Source: Schumannella soli (GTDB taxonomy: Bacteria > Actinomycetota > Actinomycetes > Actinomycetales > Microbacteriaceae). Taken from it: DNA of 64,000 bases. Position numbers and translations under genes: made by a program. The notes under the pieces were generated by a model. That model was given only the letters and a program-made list of their open reading frames with translations, searched no databases and was not told the DNA's origin. The first letter of the stretch is position 1; every line of letters begins with the position of its first letter. Shown piece after piece: positions 42,155 through 50,900 of the stretch. The stretch is taken from contig NZ_VHQG01000001.1 in NCBI RefSeq assembly GCF_006517435.1, positions 1,026,563 through 1,090,562 on the forward strand. Direction: 5' to 3'.

Positions 42155-42820
42155 TCAGGCCGCGGCATCGGCGCCGGCCGGCGCCGGGCGCGCCGGGGCG
42201 AAGACCCAGAGCCGGTAGAGCGCGAACCGCAGCAGCGTGCCGAGCCCGAGGCCGATGACGTTCGCCGAGACGTTGTCGGCGAGTGCCGAGGTGTAGTGCA
42301 GCAGGTCGTGGCTGACGACGAGGCAGAGCAGCGAGATGCCGCTGCCGAGCAGGCTCGCGACGACGAAGCGCGCGGCCTCGCCGGCGACGGCGGTGCCGGC
42401 GCTGGTTCCGGCACCGCCGCGGACGGCATCCGATCCAGCCCGGGCGATCCGGGCATCCCGCTCGGCCGCCCGCGCTCGGCGCTCGGCTCCGAAGGTCCAG
42501 AAGCGGTTGCCGATCCAGTTGACGGCGATCGCCAGGCTGACCGAGACCGCCTTCGCCCAGAGCGCGCCGCCGGCGACGTGCGCCGGGTCGAGCACGGTCG
42601 CCCGCAGCAGGTTGAAGACGCCGATGTCGATGACGAAGCCGACGCCGCCGACCGCGAGGAACGACAGCCCCTGCTTCACGAGCCGTCGGAACGGCGAGCC
42701 GTCGAACCAGGTCGCGAGCGAGCGCACGGCGCCGGCGGCGCGGGCCGCGTGCTCGGTCGGGTCGACGACCGGCAGCGACGCGGTCACCGGGGCGCCGCGG
42801 CGGGGGAGCGTGTCAGACAT
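42155..42820 (-). CDS. GtrA family membrane protein
   Basis: 221 residues. Four helices of the GtrA fold: FLAVGGVGFVIDIGVFNLLRA, AVSVSLAIAVNWIGNRFWTF, FVVASLLGSGISLLCLVV and LGLGTLLRFALYRLWVF. GtrA proteins are thought to move polyprenyl-phosphate-linked sugars across the membrane. Overlaps the upstream mannosyltransferase gene by 8 bases, fitting a role in flipping polyprenol-phosphate-mannose. An Ala/Gly-rich loop separates helices 2 and 3. Confidence 0.87.
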   Translation of the reverse strand: MSDTLPRRGAPVTASLPVVDPTEHAARAAGAVRSLATWFDGSPFRRLVKQGLSFLAVGGVGFVIDIGVFNLLRATVLDPAHVAGGALWAKAVSVSLAIAVNWIGNRFWTFGAERRARAAERDARIARAGSDAVRGGAGTSAGTAVAGEAARFVVASLLGSGISLLCLVVSHDLLHYTSALADNVSANVIGLGLGTLLRFALYRLWVFAPARPAPAGADAAA

Positions 42821-43658
42821 GGGCGGCGCGTCCCGACGATTCGGCCTGCTCGAGCTGGGCGACCGCGATGCGGGCGGCGGCCGAGTCGGCCGCGCCGCCG
42901 CCGACGACGGTGCGTCGTGCATCTACTCCGGCCCGGTACCGCGCCCACCGCGACGGCAGCGCCTGCACGCCCCACACGGTCACGCGCCACATGGCCTCGA
43001 GCACGATGCGGGTGCTCATCTTCGACGTGCCGAGGGTGCGGTCGGCGAAGGTGATCGGCACCTCGACGATGCGCAGTCCGGCCTTGACGGCGTTGAAGAG
43101 CAGCTCGATCTGGAAGCTGTAGCCGGCGCTCTGCGTGCCCTCAGGCCCGATCTCGCGCAGAGCCGCGGCGCGGTAGGCCCGGTAGCCGCCGGTGACGTCG
43201 CGCTGGCGGATGCCGAGGGCGAGCCGGGCGTACGCCGATCCGCCCTTCGAGATGAACCGGCGCGACAGCGGCCAGCCCTCGACGGCGCCGCCGGTGACCC
43301 AGCGCGAGCCGAGTGCGACATCGGCTCCGCGCTCGAGGGCGTCGAGCAGGCGGGGCAGCTGCTCCGGGCGGTGCGAGCCATCGGCATCCATCTCGACCAG
43401 CACGTCGAATCCGTTGCGCTGACCCCAGGAGAAGGCGGCCGTGTACGCGGCGCCGAGACCCTGCTTCGCGGTGCGGTGCAGCACGTGCACGCGCGAGTCG
43501 GCGAGCGCCAGCCGGTCGGCGATCATGCCGGTGCCGTCGGGCGAGTCGTCGTCGGCGATGAGGATGTGCGCCGCCGGCACGGCGGCGAGCGTGCGGCGCA
43601 CGATGTCCGCGATGTTCTCGGCCTCGTCGTAGGTCGGGATGCAGATGAGGGTCGTCAT
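42813..43658 (-). CDS. Polyprenol-phosphate mannose synthase-like glycosyltransferase (GT2)
   Basis: 281 residues. N-terminal ICIPTYDEAENI and ADDDSPDGT, the DxD metal motif VLVEMDADGSHRPE and the conserved RDVTGGYRAYR and DRTLGTSKMS motifs mark a dolichol/polyprenol-phosphate mannosyltransferase (Ppm1/DPMS) catalytic domain. It uses GDP-mannose and polyprenyl phosphate at the cytosolic face; the product is consumed by PMT or GT-C enzymes. Overlaps both neighbours (4 bp with the GT39 gene, 8 bp with gtrA). Confidence 0.88.
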   Translation of the reverse strand: MTTLICIPTYDEAENIADIVRRTLAAVPAAHILIADDDSPDGTGMIADRLALADSRVHVLHRTAKQGLGAAYTAAFSWGQRNGFDVLVEMDADGSHRPEQLPRLLDALERGADVALGSRWVTGGAVEGWPLSRRFISKGGSAYARLALGIRQRDVTGGYRAYRAAALREIGPEGTQSAGYSFQIELLFNAVKAGLRIVEVPITFADRTLGTSKMSTRIVLEAMWRVTVWGVQALPSRWARYRAGVDARRTVVGGGAADSAAARIAVAQLEQAESSGRAAHV

Positions 43659-45370
43659 GACGGGTCCTTCTCGAGGCGGATGAGCACGGTGCGATGAACG
43701 GGGATGGTCTGGGTCTCGACGTAGCCGAGACGGTGCAGCTGGGTGAGGTCGGGCGAGCCGCTGCCCGTCACCTCGACGGCCCAGACGACCCGGTGCCCGG
43801 CGAGGCGGTCGCCGAGACGATCGACGGGCCAGACCGAATCCCAGATGCCGGCCTTCTGGTCGAAGGGGGTGCGCAGGGCGACGTCGTCGAGCTTCTGCGT
43901 GAGCTGCGGGTAGAGGTGCAGGATCACGCGGGGGCGCTGCGAGGGCTTGACGGTCTGGTCGAAGATCACCGCGTCGCCGGCGGCGGCGTGCGTCGCGAGC
44001 GCCTCGGCGGTCTGGCGGAAGTCGGCGCCGCCCTTGCCGTACGCGGAACGCTGGGCGAGGTAAGCCGGCGCGGCGCCGCTGAGCAGGGCCGCGCCGATCG
44101 CGGCGGCGGCCACGGCGGCGACGGCGCGGCGGGGCGCCCGGCGGGCGGCGAGCTCGGAGAGCATCCGCACCCCGGCGACCGCGCCGAACGCCATCACAAG
44201 CGCGAGCGCCGGCATCGACATCGCCAGGTAGCGCTGGTTGTAGATCGGCTGCGCGACGGCGGAGACGCCGAGCACGATCAGGGTCGGGCCCGCCATCCAG
44301 ACGGCGATCGCCGCCAGGCGGGAGCGCTGCTCGCGGCGGGCGCGGGCGGCGCCGATGACGGCCACCGCCACGAGGCCCCAGCCGATGACGGCCATCGGGA
44401 TCGTGATGAACCACTGCGAGACGAGCACGTTGTCGGGCGTCGCGTAGCCGCGGGCGGCCAGGAACCCGACCTGGTGGCGCTGCGTGAAGGTGACGATCGC
44501 GATCGGGGTGATCGTGGCGAGCACGATGGCTCCGGCGGTGAACCAGCGGCGCCAGGTCGGGCGCGGCACGCGCAGCGCGAGCAGCAGGGCGGCGTGGCCG
44601 ACGGCGACCATCGCGAGGAAGACGAAGAGGTGGATGGCGAGCACCCAGCCGACGATGTACAGCGCCCAGAGCGCCCGGGTGCGGCCGAGTCCGGAGTGGG
44701 CTGCGCGCATCCGGCTGTCGCGTCGTGCGGCGATCGCGACGAGCAGCACCGTCAGCCAGACCGCGGCGGCGGTGCCGAAGGCGTAGGAACGCCCCTCGAT
44801 CGCCAGCCGGCTGAACTCGGGGACGATCGCGAGCATCGCGCCGGCGGTGACGCCGACGGCCGTGCCGAAGAGGCGTCGACCGAGCACGACGACGCCGGCG
44901 ACCGCGGCGGCCGAGGCGACGACGCTGGGGAAGCGCACCGCGAACTCGCTGTCGCCGACGAGGCCGATCCAGAAGTGCAGCAGCAGGTAGTAGAGCCCGT
45001 GCACGGCGTCGATCACGCTGAGCTCGCTCATCAGGCTCGGGATGCTGCGCTCGGCCGACATCACGCTGGCCGCCTCGTCACCCCAGAACGACGGGGTGCC
45101 CGAGTGCCAGAGGCCGACGACGAGGGCGCCGGCCGCGACGGCGATCGGCGCGGTGACGCGGGAGGCGCCGAGGCGCGAGGCGAGGCCGCGGAGACGGGGG
45201 AGGCGGGCGGCGAGACGAAGGGATGAGCGATTCGCGTCGATCTCGCCGCCCGCGGGGACGGCGACCGGCGCCGTGCCCGGGAGCACGCGGACGGCGCGGC
45301 TCGGATCGGCGGGGGTCGCCGATCCGGTCTGGTCGGCGCCCACGATCGGGGTGTTCACGGTGCTGGTCAC
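43655..45370 (-). CDS. GT39/PMT-like membrane glycosyltransferase (GT-C)
   Basis: About 571 residues with about 10-11 helices. The first extracytoplasmic loop has SGTPSFWGDEAASVMSAERS, where Asp-Glu are the catalytic acids of GT-C enzymes, followed by VRFPSVVASAAAVAGVVVLG, a GT39/ArnT-type stretch. It would use the polyprenol-phosphate sugar made by the downstream gene to glycosylate a protein or envelope polymer. GTG at 45370 is the most likely start, without a strong ribosome site. The overlap with the next gene (ATGA) indicates one operon. Confidence 0.8.
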   Translation of the reverse strand: MTSTVNTPIVGADQTGSATPADPSRAVRVLPGTAPVAVPAGGEIDANRSSLRLAARLPRLRGLASRLGASRVTAPIAVAAGALVVGLWHSGTPSFWGDEAASVMSAERSIPSLMSELSVIDAVHGLYYLLLHFWIGLVGDSEFAVRFPSVVASAAAVAGVVVLGRRLFGTAVGVTAGAMLAIVPEFSRLAIEGRSYAFGTAAAVWLTVLLVAIAARRDSRMRAAHSGLGRTRALWALYIVGWVLAIHLFVFLAMVAVGHAALLLALRVPRPTWRRWFTAGAIVLATITPIAIVTFTQRHQVGFLAARGYATPDNVLVSQWFITIPMAVIGWGLVAVAVIGAARARREQRSRLAAIAVWMAGPTLIVLGVSAVAQPIYNQRYLAMSMPALALVMAFGAVAGVRMLSELAARRAPRRAVAAVAAAAIGAALLSGAAPAYLAQRSAYGKGGADFRQTAEALATHAAAGDAVIFDQTVKPSQRPRVILHLYPQLTQKLDDVALRTPFDQKAGIWDSVWPVDRLGDRLAGHRVVWAVEVTGSGSPDLTQLHRLGYVETQTIPVHRTVLIRLEKDPS

Positions 45371-45426
45371 GAGGGGGATGCTGTGACCGTCGTCTGGGTC
45401 TCGGCTCCGGTGGGCGGCCCTCGCTC

Positions 45427-45487
45427 CTGAGAGGGCTGACAGGAAATCCCGGGGCCCTGCAAACGCGGGCCACGGCTCTCTGAGAGC
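45427..45487. promoter_or_regulatory. CTGAGAG repeats between GT39 and response regulator genes
   Basis: CTGAGAG occurs at 45427-45433 and again at 45480-45486, 53 bases (five turns) apart. The second is within the palindrome GCTCTCTGAGAGC (45475-45487). Candidate binding sites for the response regulator at 45558. Confidence 0.35.
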
Positions 45488-45557
45488 TCGTACACGAACC
45501 GGCTCGCAGCGCGCATCCGCCCCTCGCGCGAGCACCCCGGTCGGGGAAGATGTCGGC

Positions 45558-46244
45558 ATGAGGATGCTCGTGGTCGATGACGAGGCCGAGATGGCCGAGC
45601 TGCTCGCGCGCGGCCTCGGCGCCGAGGGGCACGACGTCGTCGTCGCGCACGACGGCATCGACGGCCTCGCGACGCTCGCCGAGGGCGGCATCGAGTTCGC
45701 CGTGCTCGACGTGAACCTCCCCGGCATGTCCGGCTTCGAGCTGTGCCGCCGCGTGAAGGAGGTCGACCCGTCGATCGCGGTCGTGCTGCTGACGGCGCGG
45801 GATGCGGTCGACGACCGGGTGCGCGGCCTCGACTCCGGCGCCGACGACTACCTCACGAAGCCCTTCGCCTTCGCCGAGCTGGCGGCCCGCATCCGCGCCG
45901 TGCGCCGCCGCGACGCGCTCGCGACGCCGGTGCGCCTCGAGGTGGGCGACGTCGTGCTCGACCTGCCGCGGCTGCGCGTGCAGGTGTCGGGCGCCGAGCT
46001 GCGGCTCAGCCGCACCGAGTTCGACGTGCTGCGCACCCTCGCGGCGCGCGCGGACGCGACGGTGACCCGCGCCGAGCTGCTCGCCGAGGTCTGGGACGCC
46101 GACGGGCACATCGATCCGAACGTCGTCGACCAGTACGTGTCGTACCTGCGACGCAAGCTGTCGGCGGCCGGGGCGGGCATCCGCATCCAGACCGTGCGCG
46201 GGGTCGGGTTCACGCTGTCGGCGGAGTCGCCGGAGCCGCTGTGA
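45558..46244 (+). CDS. OmpR/PhoB family response regulator
   Basis: 228 residues. Receiver domain with acidic pair (VVDDEAEM), phospho-acceptor Asp51 (FAVLDVNLPGMSG), Thr (LLTARDAV) and Lys (YLTKPFAF). A winged-helix effector domain follows (LRLSRTEFDVLRTLAARADA; YVSYLRRKL). GAAGAT ends 6 bases before the ATG. The stop overlaps the histidine kinase start (GTGA). Likely controls a cell-envelope response together with the kinase; targets unknown, though the divergent envelope operon is a candidate. Confidence 0.92.
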   Translation: MRMLVVDDEAEMAELLARGLGAEGHDVVVAHDGIDGLATLAEGGIEFAVLDVNLPGMSGFELCRRVKEVDPSIAVVLLTARDAVDDRVRGLDSGADDYLTKPFAFAELAARIRAVRRRDALATPVRLEVGDVVLDLPRLRVQVSGAELRLSRTEFDVLRTLAARADATVTRAELLAEVWDADGHIDPNVVDQYVSYLRRKLSAAGAGIRIQTVRGVGFTLSAESPEPL

Positions 46245-47731
46245 GCGAGCCCCCCGCATCCGCCCCGCTCGCGCCGCCCCGGCTGAAACCGCGTCGGCGC
46301 CGCCGCCGGGTCACGATCCGCGCGCGAATCGCCCTCGGCTCGCTGCTGATCGCCGTGCTGATCGCCGTGCCCGCGGCGCTGCTGATCGACGCGCAGCTGC
46401 AGCACATCGTGCGCCTCGGCACCGCCGACGGCCTGGCGGGGGATGCCGGCGAGTACGTCGACGACATCGAGAGCGGTGAGACCTCGCTCGATAAGCCGCC
46501 GGTCTGGCAGTGGGTCGCGGTCGTGCGTCCGGACGGCAGCACCGCGATCTCGAGCCTGCCGAAGCCGCTGCGGGGCAGGCTGCCCGACCTCGTGCACGAC
46601 GACGCGGATGACGTGACCCGCGACGGCGGCGTGCGCGAGACGCAGGTGAGGGGCACCGGCTACGTGACGCTCGCCCTGACCGCCGACGGCACGGGCGGCA
46701 CCTGGACCGTCATCGCCGCTGATGACACCTCGAGCGAGGATGCCGAGCTCGGGCCCATGCGACTGCTGCTGCTGGCGATCGTGGTCGTGCTGGTCGCGGG
46801 CGTCGGCGCGACGGGCTGGCTGCTGACGCGGTTCTCGCTGCGTCCGGTTCAGGACCTGCAGCAGACCGCCGAGCGGCTCAGCGTCGGCCGCAGCGGCGAG
46901 CTGCTGCCGGTCGGCGCCGTCGACGACGAGATCTCGCGGCTCGCCCGCACCCTCAACCGGCTGATCGAGCGGATGCGCGCCGCCGCGAACCGCGAACGCC
47001 AGCTCGTCTCGGATGCGAGCCACGAGCTGCGCACGCCCGTCGCGGTGCTGCGCACGCGACTCGAGCTCGCCGCCGCGGGCGACGCCGACGCGGCGACCCT
47101 GCGCCGCGATCTCGAGGCCGCGCAGCGCGACGCCGAGCGGCTCAGCACCCTCGTCACGTCGCTGCTCGAGCTGTCGACGATCGAGGCGCGGGGCGAGCAG
47201 CCGCGCGGCGCCGGGCGCGCGACCGTCGGCGACCTGCAGGACGAGGTGGCCGCGGCGGTCGACCGGGCCGGTTTCCGCGCGAGCTCGGTCGAGGTGGATG
47301 TGGCGCTCGACTCCGCCGTCGATCACGCCGTCTCCGCGCGCGCGACGGTCGCCCTCGCCGCCGAGGACGCCGGCCGCATCGTCGACAACCTCGTCGGCAA
47401 CGCCATCCGCGCTCTCGAGGAGCGGGCCGCGCCGGAGGCGGGCGCGGTGCCGGTCGAGACGCACCGCATCCTCGTCGCCCTGTCGATCGGCGCGACCTCG
47501 GCCGAGCTGCGCGTGGCCGACGAGGCGGGCGGGCTCCCGCCGGAACTCGAGCGCAGCGCGCTGCAGCGCTTCACCCGCGGTCCGCGCGCCCGCACGGGCA
47601 CGGGCGCGGGGCTCGGCCTGCCGATCGTCGCGGCACTCGTGGCGGCCGCGTCGGGCGAGCTGCGTCTCGACAACCGTCGCGGCGAGGGGCTCACGGTCGT
47701 GGTGTCCCTGCCGCTGACCGCGCCCGAGTAG
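46241..47731 (+). CDS. HAMP-domain sensor histidine kinase
   Basis: 496 residues. A basic N-terminus, helix at about 30-49, an extracytoplasmic sensor of about 110 residues, a second helix at about 165-187, then HAMP. H-box SDASHELRTP carries the phospho-accepting His261. The N-box IVDNLVGNAIRALE and G-box GTGAGLGLPIV are present. The first G-box position reads DEAGG rather than DxGxG, a mild deviation. Overlaps the response regulator stop by 4 bases. Confidence 0.9.
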   Translation: MSEPPASAPLAPPRLKPRRRRRRVTIRARIALGSLLIAVLIAVPAALLIDAQLQHIVRLGTADGLAGDAGEYVDDIESGETSLDKPPVWQWVAVVRPDGSTAISSLPKPLRGRLPDLVHDDADDVTRDGGVRETQVRGTGYVTLALTADGTGGTWTVIAADDTSSEDAELGPMRLLLLAIVVVLVAGVGATGWLLTRFSLRPVQDLQQTAERLSVGRSGELLPVGAVDDEISRLARTLNRLIERMRAAANRERQLVSDASHELRTPVAVLRTRLELAAAGDADAATLRRDLEAAQRDAERLSTLVTSLLELSTIEARGEQPRGAGRATVGDLQDEVAAAVDRAGFRASSVEVDVALDSAVDHAVSARATVALAAEDAGRIVDNLVGNAIRALEERAAPEAGAVPVETHRILVALSIGATSAELRVADEAGGLPPELERSALQRFTRGPRARTGTGAGLGLPIVAALVAAASGELRLDNRRGEGLTVVVSLPLTAPE

Positions 47732-47823
47732 CCGGGCGGCCCCGTCGTCTCGGCATCGGGTGACCGCTGTCCGACTCTTGTCGGCTGACGCGCGCGCCTG
47801 CTAGCGTCATTGCACCGAGCGGA

Positions 47824-47835
47824 TGAATCGTTTCA
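47824..47835. promoter_or_regulatory. LacI-type operator upstream of the rhamnosidase
   Basis: TGAATCGTTTCA is 10 of 12 palindromic around CG, the form of LacI-family sites, 99 bases before the rhamnosidase GTG. Its core GAATCGTTTC is identical to the core of the tandem operator at 32152-32179. The rest of 47732-47934 shows no other clear feature. Confidence 0.55.
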
Positions 47836-47934
47836 AAAGGTCGACCACCACCCCTGACCGAGACGGCCGAACCGCTTCTTCGGCGTGCGCGACGACGCGC
47901 CCGCGACCCGATCGACGATGATTGGAACTCCTTC

Positions 47935-50900
47935 GTGACCCCTCGCCAGAGTCCGCCGCGCCGCCGTGCCCCGGGCGTCGCGCCCCGCACGATCACCGCG
48001 CTCCTCGCGAGCGTCGCGCTCGCCGTCACCTCGCTCGGCGCCGGCCTCGGCGTCGCCGCCGCATCCGCCGCGCCGGCCGCGCCCGGCATCGCGCTCGAGC
48101 GCCTGCAGGTCGAGCACAGCAGCGAGCCGATCGGCGTCGACGTCGTCCACCCGCGCCTGTCGTGGGTCATCGACGCGCCGGCCGCGCGCGACGTCGTGCA
48201 GCAGTCGTACCGCGTCGTGGTCGACGGGCCCTCGGGCGTCGCCTGGGATTCGGGCGTCGTCGCCAGCTCGCAGAGCACCGAGATCGCCTACGCCGGCGCC
48301 GCGCTCGACGCCGCGACCCGCTACGACTGGAGCGTCGACGTCGTCACCACGGCCGGCGGCGCCCACGCCGAGTCGGCCTTCCGCACCGGACTGCACGACG
48401 ACGCCGACTGGGGCGGCGCGGCCTGGATCGGCAACCCGCGCACCCCGCAGGGTCAGCGTCTGACCGTCGACGGCGCGAACTGGATCTGGACCCCCGAGGC
48501 GGCCGGCAACCCGCCCGCCGAAGACCGCGCGTTCCGGCGCACCCTCACCTCGCCGAGCGGCCGCGACGCCGTCTCGGCCGAGATCGTCATGACCGCCGAC
48601 GACTCGTACACGCTCTGGGTCGACGGCGCGCAGATCGGCGCGACCGAGCCCGTCGAGAACGGCTGGCAGCAGTCGCGCTCGTACGCGGTCGACCTCAAGA
48701 AGACCGGCAGCGTCGTCGCCGTGCGCACGACCAACGGGCCGAACTCGCCCGCCGGGCTCATCGCCGTCATCCGAGTCAACTACGACGACGGCTCGACCGC
48801 CGACATCGTGACGGATGCGGGCTGGCGCGGCAGCAAGCAGATCCCCTCCGGATTCGAGCAGCCGGGCTTCGACGACTCCGGCTGGGCGGCCGCGAACGTG
48901 ATCGCCCGCTACGGCCAGGGCGCCTGGGGCTCGGGCGTGCGCGTGCCCGCCGACGCCGCCGTGCCGGCACCGCTGCTGCGCACCGAGTTCGACCTCGACT
49001 CGGCTCCGGCGAACGCGACCCTGTTCTTCGCCGCCGGCGGCTACGCCGACTTCCGGCTCAACGGCGCGAGCGCGAGCGACCACATGCTCGCCCCCGGCTT
49101 CACCGACTACGACGACACCGTGCAGTACGACGCGATCGACGTGACGAAGCAGCTCGTCACCGGGCGCAACGCGCTCTCGGTCGAGCTCGGCCGCGGCTTC
49201 TACGCGATGACCGGCGGCAACGTGTGGAACTGGCAGTCGCCCGCCTGGCGTGACGAGCCGACCGTGCGGGCCGTGCTGCGCATCCAGCACGCCGACGGCT
49301 CGATCCAGGATGTCGTGACCAACGACAGCTGGCGCCGTCACGACGGCCCCACCCGCTTCGACGACCTCTACGGCGGCGAGCTCTACGACGCGCGCACCGA
49401 GCTGCCCGGGGCCGACACCGCCGGCTACGACGACAGCGCGTGGAAGAAGGCCGCGAAGACCACCGGCCCGAAGGGCGAGCTCGTGCACCAGCGCCAGCAG
49501 CCCATCCGCGTCACCGAAGAGCTGCCGGCCGTGTCGATGACGCAGCCGAAACCCGGCACGTGGGTCGTGAAGTTCCCGCGCGTGCTCGCCGGCAACGTGA
49601 AGATCGCCGCCGAGGCCCCCTCCGGAACGCAGCTCGAGCTGCGCTACGCCGAGAAGCTGCGCGCCGACGGCACCGTCAACCAGGACAACAACGGCGGCTT
49701 CGCGGCCGGATTCCAGACCGACCGCTACGTCTTCGCCGGCGGACGCCCCGAGACCTGGGCGGCGCGCTTCTCGTACAAGGGCTTCCAGTACGTGCAGGTG
49801 ACCGGCTGGCCGGGCTCGGGCCAGCCGCCGCTGAGCGCCTTCACGGCGCAGCTGCTGCACAGCGACACCGCCGTCACGAGCGAGTTCGACTCGGGCAGCG
49901 CGACCATGAACGGCACCCACCAGGCCGTCGTGAACACGCTGCTCAACAACCTGCACGGCATCCCGACCGACACCCCCATGTTCGAGAAGAACGGCTGGAC
50001 GGGCGATGCGGCCGTGGGCGCCGAGATGTTCCTCATGAACCTCGACTCGCAGGAGCTCTTCGCCAAGTGGATGCGCGACGTCGACGAGTCGCGCCTGCCC
50101 GACGGCTCGCCGATGGTCATCGCGCCGTCGTCGAACAACTGGGGCGACTGGGGTGTGGTACCGCCGTGGCACATGGCCTTCGTCGAGGTGCCGTGGGAGC
50201 TGAACCGCTACGGCGGCGACCGGCAGGTGCTCACCGGGCTCTACGACGACATGAAGAAGTACGTCGATCTGGAGTACTCGCGCTCGCCCGGCGGCCTCGC
50301 GAACTCGCGCCTCGGCGACTGGGTGGCGCCCGAGGCGAGCCCGGCCGGCGGCGACCCGCAGGAGGACAAGCGCGTCTCGGCGACCGCGACGCTCTACCGG
50401 ATGCTGACCCTCATGGGCCGCATGGCCGACATGACCGGGCACACGGCCGACGCGGCGACGTTCCGCGAGCGGGCCGGCGTCGTGCAGCTGGCCTTCGACC
50501 ACGAGTTCTGGGATGCCGCGGCCGGGTACTACCGCGGCGTCGGCGACAACGGCTACCGCCAGACGCACAACGTGCTCGCCGTCGCCTACGGTCTGCCGCT
50601 CACCACGGCGCAGGCGCAGAAGGCGGCCGACAACATCGCCGTCGACGTGCGCGCCCGCGGCATGCACCTCAACACCGGGGTTCTCGGCACCAAGAACCTG
50701 CTGCCGGTGCTGACCGACTACGGCCACGCGGATGTCGCCTACGCGCTCGCCGAGCAGACGACGTACCCGAGCTGGGGCTACATGCTCGCGAACGGCGCGA
50801 CGACGATGTGGGAGCACTGGTCGACCGACGCCCGCTCGCTCGGGCACTACTTCCTCGGCACCGCCGACGACTGGTTCTTCCACGACGTGGCCGGCATCAC

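Noticed and set aside
38017-42456. A single giant fusion of the aaPGS-like protein with everything up to GtrA
   Set aside because: The frame happens to stay open, but the part before 40596 is in the wrong frame for the esterase and GtrA and has no recognisable protein sequence; the ATGA overlap fixes the start.
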